This document shows positions 35,212 to 42,988 of a DNA stretch of 64,000 nucleotides, piece after piece. A program made the translations under genes and the position numbers. Source of the stretch: Streptomyces sp. NBC_00249 (GTDB lineage Bacteria > Actinomycetota > Actinomycetes > Streptomycetales > Streptomycetaceae); the NCBI RefSeq assembly GCF_026342355.1, contig NZ_JAPEMV010000008.1, forward strand, positions 310,001 through 374,000. Reading direction: 5' to 3'. The notes under the pieces were generated by a model. That model searched no databases, was not told the DNA's origin, and saw only the letters and a program-made list of their open reading frames with translations. Every line of letters begins with the position of its first letter. Position 1 is the stretch's first letter.

Positions 35212-36174
35212 ATGTCCGGAGAATCCGAAAGCGTCGGTACGGTCGTCGTCGCCACCGTCACCAACCTCGGCATCGCCGCGGCGAAGGCGGTCGGCGGGAT
35301 CGTCAGCGGGTCGAGCGCGATGCTGTCCGAGGCCGCGCACTCGGTCGCCGACACGGTGACCGAACTCCTGCTGCTGACCTCCCTCAAGCGCAGCACCAAG
35401 CCGGCCGACGAGGCGCATCCGCTGGGGTACGGGCCCGAGCGGTACGTCTGGGCGCTGCTCGCCTCCGTGGCGACCTTCGTGGGCGGCGCCGTCTTCGCGG
35501 TCTACGACGGCGTCCACACCCTGGTCCACGGGGAGGAGCCGGGCGACCCGACGCTCTCGTACGTGATCCTCGCGGTCGCCTTCCTGCTGGAGGGCTACTC
35601 CCTGCTGGTGGCGTGGCGGCAGATGAAGGCGGAGGCGGCGCGGATGCGGGCCCCGCTGGCGCTGTACGTGAAGCACACCCCGGACACCGCGGTGAAGGCC
35701 GTGCTGCTGGAGAACTTCGCCGCGCTGATCGGTCTGGCGCTGGCGGCGGGCGGCCTGCTGGGGGCGCAGCTGAGCGGGTCGGGGGTCTACGACGGGGTGG
35801 CCTCGCTGCTGATCGGGCTGCTGCTGGTGTGGGTGGCGTGGGAGCTGGGGCGCTCGAACGCGCAATACCTGATCGGGCGCTCGCTGCCGGCCGGGATGCG
35901 GCAGGAGGTGCGTGAGGAGCTGCTGTCGGTGCTGCACATCGAGGGGGTGCTGGAGCTGACCACCCTGGTGCAGGGGCCGCACGAGGTGCTGATCGCGGCC
36001 AAGGTGGACTTCCACGACCTGGCTTCGGCCCGGCAGGTGGAGACGGCCTGCGAGGTGGCCGAGGCGCAGCTGCGGGAGCGGTTCCCGGCGGTGCGGCGGG
36101 TGTACCTGGACCCGACGCCCTCCCCCGCCCCCGGCGGCGGTCCGGTCAGCCCCGGGGCCCCGGCTTCGCCTTGA
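35212..36174 (+). CDS. Cation diffusion facilitator (metal efflux)
   Basis: 320 residues, six predicted helices. The second helix metal site appears as AMLSEAAHSVADTVTELLLL (the A/S-E-AxHSxxD pattern) and the fifth helix site as YDGVASLLIGLLLVWVAW. A cytosolic C-terminal domain follows (EVLIAAKVDFHDLASARQVE). It exports divalent cations such as Zn2+ or Fe2+/Mn2+; the aspartate-poor second site prevents a firmer guess. The C-terminal 20 residues are Pro/Gly-rich and overlap the convergent MarR gene by 29 bp. Confidence 0.9.
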   Translation: MSGESESVGTVVVATVTNLGIAAAKAVGGIVSGSSAMLSEAAHSVADTVTELLLLTSLKRSTKPADEAHPLGYGPERYVWALLASVATFVGGAVFAVYDGVHTLVHGEEPGDPTLSYVILAVAFLLEGYSLLVAWRQMKAEAARMRAPLALYVKHTPDTAVKAVLLENFAALIGLALAAGGLLGAQLSGSGVYDGVASLLIGLLLVWVAWELGRSNAQYLIGRSLPAGMRQEVREELLSVLHIEGVLELTTLVQGPHEVLIAAKVDFHDLASARQVETACEVAEAQLRERFPAVRRVYLDPTPSPAPGGGPVSPGAPASP

Positions 36175-36613
36175 GCTTGGCCCAGACGGCTTCGAGGGCG
36201 GCGATGTCCGCGTCGTCGAGGCGGTCGTCGAAGACCTCGGCGAGGGCTTCGCGGCGGGTGGCGTCGGCCTCCTCGAAGGCGCGGCGGCCCGCTCCGGTGA
36301 GGGCGATGCGGACCGATCGGGCGTCCGTCGGGGACGGGATCCGTTCGATGAGGCCGCGGGCCTGGAGGGAGTCGGCGACCCGGGAGACCTGACTGCGGCT
36401 GAGCAGGGTCATGGCCCCGAGCTCGGAGGAGGCGACGGGTTCCTGCTGGCCGTAGAGCCACAGCATGACCTCGAACCAGGACAGCGGCAGGTCGTGGCGG
36501 CGGGCGAGGGCCTGGTCGACGCGGGCGCTGAGGGTGTTCCCGGCCCAGACGAGCCCGTAGAAGGCGTGGTCGCGGGGGGTGAGTGCACCCAGGGTGAGGT
36601 CGTTGTGCGCCAT
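36146..36613 (-). CDS. MarR-family transcriptional regulator
   Basis: 155 residues. The winged HTH is VASSELGAMTLLSRSQVSRV, then ADSLQARGLIERIPSPTDARSVRIALT with the D-x-R wing motif. A TACCCT lies six bases before the ATG (36620-36625), suggesting a leaderless mRNA. The spacer to the divergent dehydrogenase gene contains a long inverted repeat, the probable operator. It is most likely an autorepressor that also represses the dehydrogenase in response to a small phenolic or oxidant ligand (family knowledge). Confidence 0.9.
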   Translation of the reverse strand: MAHNDLTLGALTPRDHAFYGLVWAGNTLSARVDQALARRHDLPLSWFEVMLWLYGQQEPVASSELGAMTLLSRSQVSRVADSLQARGLIERIPSPTDARSVRIALTGAGRRAFEEADATRREALAEVFDDRLDDADIAALEAVWAKLKAKPGPRG

Positions 36614-36644
36614 GGGAGCAGGGTACCCGGGAGACCGGAACAGT

Positions 36645-36685
36645 TGCGTGCACACGCACACGAAGTTAATGTGTGTGTGCACGCA
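36645..36685. promoter_or_regulatory. Long inverted repeat, probable MarR operator
   Basis: The left arm TGCGTGCACACGCACAC pairs with the right arm ending GTGTGTGTGCACGCA with two mismatches, around an AT-rich centre (GAAGTTA). It lies 32 bp from the MarR start and 52 bp from the dehydrogenase start. Confidence 0.7.
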
Positions 36686-36736
36686 CCAATCTAGCCCGTG
36701 CGCTCTCCCCCTCCTCCTTCACGTCCGGAGTCCCTC

Positions 36737-37590
36737 ATGAACCGCACCACCACCCCCGAGGTCGTCCTCGTCACCGGCACCTCCTCCGGCATCGGCCTGG
36801 CCGTCGCGGTCGCCGCCGCCCGGTCCGGTCGGCACACCGTCGCCACCCTGCGCGACCCCGCGCGCGCCGACGCGCTGCTGGCGGCCGCCGCCGAGGCCGG
36901 GGTCTCGGACCTGGTCCAGGTGAAGCGGCTGGACGTGACCGACTCCGGCTCCGTGGCCGCCTGCGTGGCGGAGGTCGTCGCCGAGCACGGCCGGCTCGAC
37001 GCGGTGGTGAACAACGCGGGCGCCGGCTTCGTGGGCACCGTCGAGCAGATGGGCATGGAACCGGTCCGGGCCGCGATGGAGGTCAACTACTTCGGGGTCG
37101 TCGAGGTCACCCGGGCGGCCCTCCCCCACCTGCGTGCCTCGGGCGGCCGGGTGATCACGGTCACCAGCGTCGGCGGGGTGGTCGGCCAGCCCTTCAACGA
37201 GGCCTACTGCGCGGCCAAGTTCGCCGTCGAGGGCTTCATGGATCCCTCGCACCGGTCGCCGCCACCGCCGGGGTCCAGGTGAGTCTCGTCGAACCGGGCG
37301 CCGTGGCGAGCGAGTTCGTCACCAGCCAGAACCTCGACATCCCGGCCCTGGTCGCCGCCTCCGGCCCGTACGCCCCCGCACTGGAGGCCTACGTGGCCCG
37401 GACGCTGAAGTCCCTCGCGGGCGCGCAGACGGCCGCCGAGGCGGCCGCACCGGTGGTGGCCCTGCTGGACGCCGAGCGGATGCCGCTGCGGGTGCAGACC
37501 TCGGACTGGGCGCGGGAGTTCGTCGCCGCGAAGCTGGCCGACGGCGACGGCTCGGCGGTGCTGGAGCTGACCGGCGGCTGGCTCCGGTAG
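36737..37590 (+). pseudogene. Frameshifted short-chain dehydrogenase/reductase
   Basis: The N-terminal part has the SDR motifs VVLVTGTSSGIGLAVAV (cofactor), VVNNAGAGFVG (NNAG), and the catalytic YCAAKFAVEGFM (YxxxK). It then runs into a stop at 37282. The rest of the protein (APVAATAGVQVSLVEPGAVA, through ELTGGWLR) continues in another frame to 37590. One base is missing at about 37241-37243 (ATGGATCC where ATGGA-N-TCC is expected). The start at 36737 has GGAG upstream. Either it is a recent inactivation or a sequencing error. Intact, it would be an SDR of about 284 residues controlled by the MarR protein. Confidence 0.85.
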
Positions 37591-37621
37591 GCCGCACCGC
37601 CGCCCCGGGCACCCACAGCAC

Positions 37622-37657
37622 CCCCCGGCACCCCCGGTACCCCCGGTACCCCCGGTA
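37622..37657. repeat. Tandem 9-bp minisatellite
   Basis: Four units of CCCCCGGTA (the first is CCCCCGGCA) lie in the 74-bp gap between the frameshifted dehydrogenase and the phosphatase-like gene. Confidence 0.85.
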
Positions 37658-37664
37658 CCCGTCG

Positions 37665-38465
37665 TCAGGGCAGCAGGCCGGCCGCCGAGAGGAGGTAGGA
37701 CACCATCGGGTCGTAGAAGCGCGGGTCGCGGACGTGGTCGTCCAGCGGGACCGCCACCTGGAGGGTGCCCTCCGCCTCGGCGAGGAAGAGCGCCGGGTCG
37801 TTGCAGTCCGCGTACCCGACGGCGTCCAGGCCGCGCTGGGCCGCGCACCCCGCCCAGCCGTGGTCGGCGACGACCAGCTCCGGCAGGGGCCGGCCCTCGG
37901 CCGCGAGGCCGTCGAGGATCGCCGCCATCGGCTCCGGCGAATGGGTGTGCCACAGGGTCGCGCCCCGCTCCAGGACGGCCACGTCGGCGAACTGCCACAC
38001 CGAGCCCTCGTCGGCGGTCAGCCCGCGCGGGATGACCACGATCTCGCAGCCCGTGGCCCGCAGCGCGGCGGCGGTGGCCCGGTGGACGTCGAGCAGGCCG
38101 CCCGGGTGGCCGGTGGCGAACAGCACGCTCTGGCGGTCCAGGGCCGCCTTGTGCAGCCGCGCGGCGACCCGGTCCAGGGCGTCGACGGTCAGTTCCGGGT
38201 CGATGGTGTCCTGGCCGAAGCGGTGTTCGGCGTCGTCGACGACCCCGCAGCGCTCGGCCATCACGGCCAGCACGTCCTGTTCGTCGGCCCAGCGGTCGCC
38301 GAGCTCGAGGCCCAGCCAGTAGTGCCGGTCTCCGTTGGCGAGCTTGCGGTAGTGGCTGAGGTTGTTCTCTCGCGGGGTCGCCACCTGTCCCGCGATCCGG
38401 GTGCGGACCAGGTGGTCGATGAGTTCGGCGCGACTGGGTACGGGCGTCTCTATCGGCTTCGGCAT
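37665..38465 (-). CDS. Conserved phosphatase-like protein of uncertain function
   Basis: 266 residues. I recall homologues annotated as putative phosphatases in Streptomyces. Visible features are a strongly charged N-terminal helix (LIDHLVRTRIAGQVATPREN), VLFATGHPGGLLDVHRATAAAL, VIPRGLTADEGSVWQF, LWHTHSPEPMAAIL and VVADHGWAGCAAQRGLDAVGYADCNDPAL. Clustered His/Asp suggest a metal-dependent hydrolase. CAGAAT lies six bases before the ATG at 38465 without a ribosome binding site. It is convergent with the dehydrogenase. Confidence 0.7.
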   Translation of the reverse strand: MPKPIETPVPSRAELIDHLVRTRIAGQVATPRENNLSHYRKLANGDRHYWLGLELGDRWADEQDVLAVMAERCGVVDDAEHRFGQDTIDPELTVDALDRVAARLHKAALDRQSVLFATGHPGGLLDVHRATAAALRATGCEIVVIPRGLTADEGSVWQFADVAVLERGATLWHTHSPEPMAAILDGLAAEGRPLPELVVADHGWAGCAAQRGLDAVGYADCNDPALFLAEAEGTLQVAVPLDDHVRDPRFYDPMVSYLLSAAGLLP

Positions 38466-38548
38466 GCGGCCATTCTGCCGCCGCCCGCCCGGAGCCGTCC
38501 GTTCCGCATCGCGCGGGGGAACGGCGTGCCCGGCGGGGCGGCGTCGCC

Positions 38549-39127
38549 TCAGCCCGACAGGGCCCCGAAGGCCCCGTTCGCGAGCCGCCGCAGGAGCGAC
38601 TCCGTCGCCTCCCGGCCGAGCGCGGCCAGGTGCGGCGTGGAGTTCAGCAGACCGAAGACCGCGTGCACGCAGACCCGTACCTCCGCCTCCCCCACCTGGG
38701 GGTGCAGCTCCCGTACGACGTCCACCCACAGCTCCACGTACTGGCGCTGGAGCTGGCGCACGAGCTTGCGGTCGGCCTCGCGCAGCCGGTCCAGCTCGCG
38801 GTCGTGGAGGATGATCAGCGCCCGGTCGTCGAGCGCGAAGTCGATGTGGCCCTCGACCAGGGAGGCGAGGACCTCCTCCGGCTTCCCGGCCGCCTCCTCC
38901 ACCCGCCGCCGGCCGCCCGTCAGCAGCCGCTCGCTGATCCCGACGAGCAGCTCGGCGAGCATGGCGTCCTTGCCCGCGAAGTGCCGGTACAGGCCGGGGC
39001 CGCTGATGCCGACCGCGGCCCCTATCTCGTCCACGCCGACGCCGTGGAATCCGCGCTCCGCGAAGAGACGAGCGGCCTCACTGAGGATCTGCTCGCGACG
39101 GGTCGGGGCGGCCGCTCTGGTGCTCAT
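38549..39127 (-). CDS. TetR-family repressor of the acyl-CoA carboxylase operon
   Basis: 192 residues. The N-terminal TetR HTH is AARLFAERGFHGVGVDEIGA, then AVGISGPGLYRHFAGKDAML. A ligand domain fills the rest. It is divergent from the leucine-catabolism operon with a 101-bp spacer holding two similar 16-bp boxes. It probably represses the operon and itself and responds to an acyl-CoA intermediate (inference). TAGAAT lies eight bases before its ATG. Confidence 0.92.
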   Translation of the reverse strand: MSTRAAAPTRREQILSEAARLFAERGFHGVGVDEIGAAVGISGPGLYRHFAGKDAMLAELLVGISERLLTGGRRRVEEAAGKPEEVLASLVEGHIDFALDDRALIILHDRELDRLREADRKLVRQLQRQYVELWVDVVRELHPQVGEAEVRVCVHAVFGLLNSTPHLAALGREATESLLRRLANGAFGALSG

Positions 39128-39150
39128 GGGAATCCATTCTAGACAGGGCC

Positions 39151-39197
39151 GTTAGCGGTCGTTAACCTGGACCCCGCACGCGTTAACGCTCATTAAC
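39151..39197. promoter_or_regulatory. Pair of 16-bp operator boxes between TetR and carboxylase genes
   Basis: Box 1, GTTAGCGGTCGTTAAC (39151-39166), and box 2, GTTAACGCTCATTAAC (39182-39197), agree at 13 of 16 positions. Each has inverted GTTA/TTAAC ends. Their centres are 31 bp apart, about three helical turns, so two dimers could sit on one face of the DNA. They are likely sites for the adjacent TetR protein. Confidence 0.65.
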
Positions 39198-39228
39198 AAA
39201 GCATGCACCGAGCAAGGGAGCTCGACCG

Positions 39229-40845
39229 ATGCAGCAGGCACCAGTGCTGACGAGCGCCGCGGACCCGGCGTCCGAGGCCTGGCGGACCAATGAGGCCGCC
39301 CACCGAGAGCTGGCCGAGGGCCTGCGCGCCCGGCTGGAGGCGGCCCGGCTCGGTGGCGGGGAGAAGGCCCGCGCCCGCCACACCGCCCGGGGCAAGCTCC
39401 TCCCCCGCGACCGCGTGGACGCCCTCCTCGACCCCGGATCCCCCTTCCTGGAGCTGGCCCCGCTGGCCGCCGAGGGCATGTACGGGGGCGCGGCCCCCGC
39501 CGCCGGGGTCATCGCGGGCATCGGCCGGGTCAGCGGCCGCGAGTGCGTGATCGTCGCCAACGACGCCACCGTCAAGGGCGGCACGTACTACCCGATGACC
39601 GTCAAGAAGCACCTGCGCGCCCAGGAGGTGGCTCTGGAGAATCGTCTCCCCTGCCTCTACCTGGTCGACTCCGGCGGCGCCTTCCTGCCCATGCAGGACG
39701 AGGTCTTCCCCGACCGGGACCACTTCGGCCGCATCTTCTACAACCAGGCCCGCATGTCCGGCGCCGGGATCCCGCAGATCGCCGCCGTCCTCGGCTCCTG
39801 CACGGCGGGCGGCGCGTACGTCCCGGCGATGAGCGACGAGGCCGTCATCGTGCGCGGCCAGGGCACGATCTTCCTGGGCGGCCCGCCGCTGGTGAAGGCC
39901 GCCACCGGCGAGGTGGTCACCGCCGAGGAGCTGGGCGGCGGCGAGGTCCACTCCCGGGTCTCCGGGGTGACCGACCACCTCGCGGAGGACGACGCGCACG
40001 CGCTGCGGATCGTACGGAACATCGTGGCGACCCTGCCCGACCGCGGGGCCCTGCCCTGGTCGGTCGAGGCTCCCGAGGAGCCGAAGGTGGACCCGTACGG
40101 CCTGTACGGCGCGGTCCCCGTCGACTCGCGCACCCCCTACGACGCCCGCGAGATCATCGCCCGGGTCGTGGACGGCTCCCGCTTCCAGGAGTTCAAGGCG
40201 GAGTACGGGCAGACCCTGGTCACCGGCTTCGCCCGGATCCACGGCCACCCCGTCGGGATCATCGCGAACAACGGCATCCTCTTCTCCGAGTCCGCGCAGA
40301 AGGGCGCCCACTTCATCGAGCTGTGCGACCAGCGCGGCATCCCGCTGCTCTTCCTCCAGAACATCTCCGGCTTCATGGTCGGCCGGGACTACGAGGCCGG
40401 CGGCATCGCCAAGCACGGCGCCAAGATGGTCACGGCGGTGGCCTGCGCGCGGGTCCCGAAGCTGACCGTGGTCGTCGGCGGCTCCTACGGCGCGGGCAAC
40501 TACTCGATGTGCGGCCGGGCCTACTCGCCGCGCTTCCTGTGGATGTGGCCCAACGCCAAGATCTCCGTCATGGGCGGCGAGCAGGCCGCCTCGGTCCTGG
40601 CCACCGTCAAGCGGGACCAGATCGAGGGCGCGGGCCAGGAATGGCCCGTCGAGGACGAGGAGGCCTTCAAGGCCCCCGTCCGCGCCCAGTACGAGGAACA
40701 GGGCAACGCCTACTACGCCACCGCGCGGCTGTGGGACGACGGGGTCATCGACCCCATGGAGACCCGGCAGGTGCTGGGACTGGCCCTGACCGCGTGCGCG
40801 AACGCCCCGCTGGGCGAGCCGCGCTTCGGCATCTTCCGCATGTGA
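39229..40845 (+). CDS. accD1: Acyl-CoA carboxylase beta subunit, methylcrotonyl-CoA type
   Basis: 538 residues; the carboxyltransferase that moves CO2 from biotin to an acyl-CoA. The crotonase-like halves show in YLVDSGGAFLPMQDEVFPDR and GSCTAGGAYVPAMSDEAVIV (N-half) and in LLFLQNISGFMVGRDYEAGG and VVVGGSYGAGNYSMCGRAY (C-half). The DxxGRIFYNQARMSGAGIPQ region and the neighbouring HMG-CoA lyase point to 3-methylcrotonyl-CoA. The ribosome binding site is AGCAAGGGAG. It is the first gene of the operon; its stop is 16 bp before the alpha-subunit gene. Confidence 0.93.
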   Translation: MQQAPVLTSAADPASEAWRTNEAAHRELAEGLRARLEAARLGGGEKARARHTARGKLLPRDRVDALLDPGSPFLELAPLAAEGMYGGAAPAAGVIAGIGRVSGRECVIVANDATVKGGTYYPMTVKKHLRAQEVALENRLPCLYLVDSGGAFLPMQDEVFPDRDHFGRIFYNQARMSGAGIPQIAAVLGSCTAGGAYVPAMSDEAVIVRGQGTIFLGGPPLVKAATGEVVTAEELGGGEVHSRVSGVTDHLAEDDAHALRIVRNIVATLPDRGALPWSVEAPEEPKVDPYGLYGAVPVDSRTPYDAREIIARVVDGSRFQEFKAEYGQTLVTGFARIHGHPVGIIANNGILFSESAQKGAHFIELCDQRGIPLLFLQNISGFMVGRDYEAGGIAKHGAKMVTAVACARVPKLTVVVGGSYGAGNYSMCGRAYSPRFLWMWPNAKISVMGGEQAASVLATVKRDQIEGAGQEWPVEDEEAFKAPVRAQYEEQGNAYYATARLWDDGVIDPMETRQVLGLALTACANAPLGEPRFGIFRM

Positions 40846-40861
40846 CGTGAGGACCTCTTCG

Positions 40862-42988
40862 ATGTTCAGCACTGTTCTGGTCGCCAACCGGGGCGAGATC
40901 GCGGTACGGGTCATCCGCACGCTGCGGCAGCTCGGCATCCGCTCCGTGGCCGTCTTCAGCGACGCGGACGCCGACGCACGGCACGTACGGGAGGCCGACA
41001 CGGCCGTCCGGATCGGCCCGGCGGCCGCCGCCGAGAGCTACCTGTCGGTGGAACGGCTGCTGGACGCGGCCCGCCGCACCGGCGCCGAGGCCGTCCACCC
41101 GGGCTACGGCTTCCTCGCCGAGAACGCGGCCTTCGCCCAGGCCTGCGCGGACGCCGGGCTGGCCTTCATCGGGCCGCCCGCCGCCGCGATCTCCCTGATG
41201 GGCGACAAGATCCGGGCCAAGGAGACCGTCAAGGCGGCGGGCGTGCCCGTGGTCCCCGGCTCCTCCGGCAGCGGCCTCACCGACGCCGAACTGGCTGCCG
41301 CGGCCGACGGGATCGGCATGCCGGTACTGCTCAAGCCCTCGGCGGGCGGCGGCGGCAAGGGCATGCGGCTGGTCCGGGACGCGGCGGTACTGGCCGAGGA
41401 GATCGCGGCCGCCCGCCGGGAGGCCAAGTCCTCCTTCGGCGACGACACCCTGCTCGTCGAGCGGTGGATCGACCGGCCCCGGCACATCGAGATCCAGGTA
41501 CTGGCCGACGCGCACGGCAACGTGGTGCACCTGGGCGAGCGCGAGTGCTCCCTCCAGCGGCGCCACCAGAAGGTGATCGAGGAGGCCCCCTCGGTCCTGC
41601 TCGACGAGAAGACGCGGGCCGCGATGGGCGCGGCGGCCGTGGACGCGGCCCGCTCCTGCGGGTACGTGGGCGCGGGCACCGTGGAGTTCATCGTGCCGGG
41701 CGGGGACCCGTCCTCGTACTACTTCATGGAGATGAACACCCGCCTCCAGGTCGAGCACCCGGTGACGGAGCTGATCACCGGCCTGGACCTGGTGGAGCAG
41801 CAGCTCCGGGTGGCGGCCGGCGAGGCCCTGCCCGTCACCCAGGACGCTGTCCGGCTGACGGGCCACGCGATCGAGGCCCGGGTGTGCGCGGAGGACCCGG
41901 CGCGGGGGTTCCTGCCGTCCGGCGGTACGGTCCTGGCGCTGTCCGAGCCGTCGGGCGGGGCGGTGCGTACGGACTCAGGGCTGACGGCCGGGGTTCCGGT
42001 GGGGTCGACGTACGACCCGATGCTGTCGAAGGTCATCGTCCACGGGCCGGACCGCGCCAGTGCGCTGCGCTTGCTGCGGGGGGCGCTGGCGGACACGGTG
42101 ATCCTGGGCGTCCAGACGAACGCGGGGTTCCTGCGGCGGCTCCTGGCCCACCCGGACGTGGTGTCGGGCGACCTGGACACGGGGCTCGTCGAGCGCGACC
42201 TCCCGTCCCTCCTCCCGGACGGCGTCCCGCCGGAGGTGTACGCGGCGGCCGCGCTGCTTGCCCTCCCCCACCCCGCCCCTTCCCGAAACCCTGCCGGGGG
42301 CTCGGAACAGCAGGGCTGGGTCGACCCCTTCGGGGCCCGCACCGGCTGGCGCCTGGGCGGCACGCCCGCCTGGACGGCCCACCACTTCCGCCTCCCGGGC
42401 CAGGACCCGGTCACCGTCCGGACCCGCCCGTCGGGTTCCGACACCGAGGTGCTCCTCGCACCCGCACCCGAGGGCGACGCCGGGCCAAACCCAGCCGCAC
42501 CGGCCGGCACAAACCCAGCCTCGCCGGCGATTGAGGCGCGGGGTCCGGGGCAGAGCCCCAGCGCACCGGCCCGGGGCCGGATCGTGGCCCGCGCCACCGA
42601 CCACCTCACCGTCGAGCTGGACGGCGTCACGCACACCTTCAGCCACGTCACCTCCCCGGACGGGGTCTGGCTCGGCCGCGACGGCGACTCCTGGCACGTG
42701 CAGACGTACGACCCCGTCGAGGCGAACCTCAGCGGCGCCGGAAGGTCCGGCGCGGACACCCTGGCGGCCCCGATGCCCGGCACCGTCACCGTCGTCAAGG
42801 TGGCCGTCGGCGACCGGGTGGCGGCCGGTCAGAGCCTGCTCGTCGTCGAGGCGATGAAGATGGAGCACGTCATCTCCGCCCCGCACGCCGGCACCGTCAC
42901 CGAACTCGACGTCACGCCCGGCACGACCGTGGCCATGGACCAGGTCCTGGCCGTCGTGACCCCCGAGGCGAAGGAGGAGGACGCATGA
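40862..42988 (+). CDS. accA1: Biotin carboxylase/biotin carboxyl carrier alpha subunit with repeat-derived linker
   Basis: 708 residues. Biotin carboxylase domain: TVLVANRGEIAVRVIRTLRQ, the glycine loop KPSAGGGGKGMRLV, and EMNTRLQVEHPVTE. The BCCP domain at the C-terminus has the biotinylated lysine in VVEAMKMEHVISAP. The segment at about residues 460-580 between the domains is unusually long and Pro/Ala-rich. It contains a copy of a Streptomyces dispersed repeat (42511-42561) read in frame, plus a second repeat-like stretch near 42275-42320. The ATG at 40862 was chosen (GTGAGGA upstream). It works with the adjacent beta subunit in leucine breakdown. Confidence 0.93.
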   Translation: MFSTVLVANRGEIAVRVIRTLRQLGIRSVAVFSDADADARHVREADTAVRIGPAAAAESYLSVERLLDAARRTGAEAVHPGYGFLAENAAFAQACADAGLAFIGPPAAAISLMGDKIRAKETVKAAGVPVVPGSSGSGLTDAELAAAADGIGMPVLLKPSAGGGGKGMRLVRDAAVLAEEIAAARREAKSSFGDDTLLVERWIDRPRHIEIQVLADAHGNVVHLGERECSLQRRHQKVIEEAPSVLLDEKTRAAMGAAAVDAARSCGYVGAGTVEFIVPGGDPSSYYFMEMNTRLQVEHPVTELITGLDLVEQQLRVAAGEALPVTQDAVRLTGHAIEARVCAEDPARGFLPSGGTVLALSEPSGGAVRTDSGLTAGVPVGSTYDPMLSKVIVHGPDRASALRLLRGALADTVILGVQTNAGFLRRLLAHPDVVSGDLDTGLVERDLPSLLPDGVPPEVYAAAALLALPHPAPSRNPAGGSEQQGWVDPFGARTGWRLGGTPAWTAHHFRLPGQDPVTVRTRPSGSDTEVLLAPAPEGDAGPNPAAPAGTNPASPAIEARGPGQSPSAPARGRIVARATDHLTVELDGVTHTFSHVTSPDGVWLGRDGDSWHVQTYDPVEANLSGAGRSGADTLAAPMPGTVTVVKVAVGDRVAAGQSLLVVEAMKMEHVISAPHAGTVTELDVTPGTTVAMDQVLAVVTPEAKEEDA
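42511..42561 (+). repeat. Dispersed Streptomyces GC-rich repeat, copy 2, inside the biotin carboxylase gene
   Basis: It reads AAACCCAGCCTCGCCGGCGA, then TTGAGGCGCGGGG, then the hairpin-like GGGGCAGAGCCCC. It matches the element inside iolB (3771-3824) over nearly its whole length. The leader AAACCCAGCC also occurs alone at 42487-42496. The insertion stays in frame and encodes the linker segment NPASPAIEARGPGQSPSAP. Confidence 0.75.

Noticed and set aside
37622..37657. Repeat array as a CRISPR
   Set aside because: The units are 9 bp with no spacers, and no cas genes are present.
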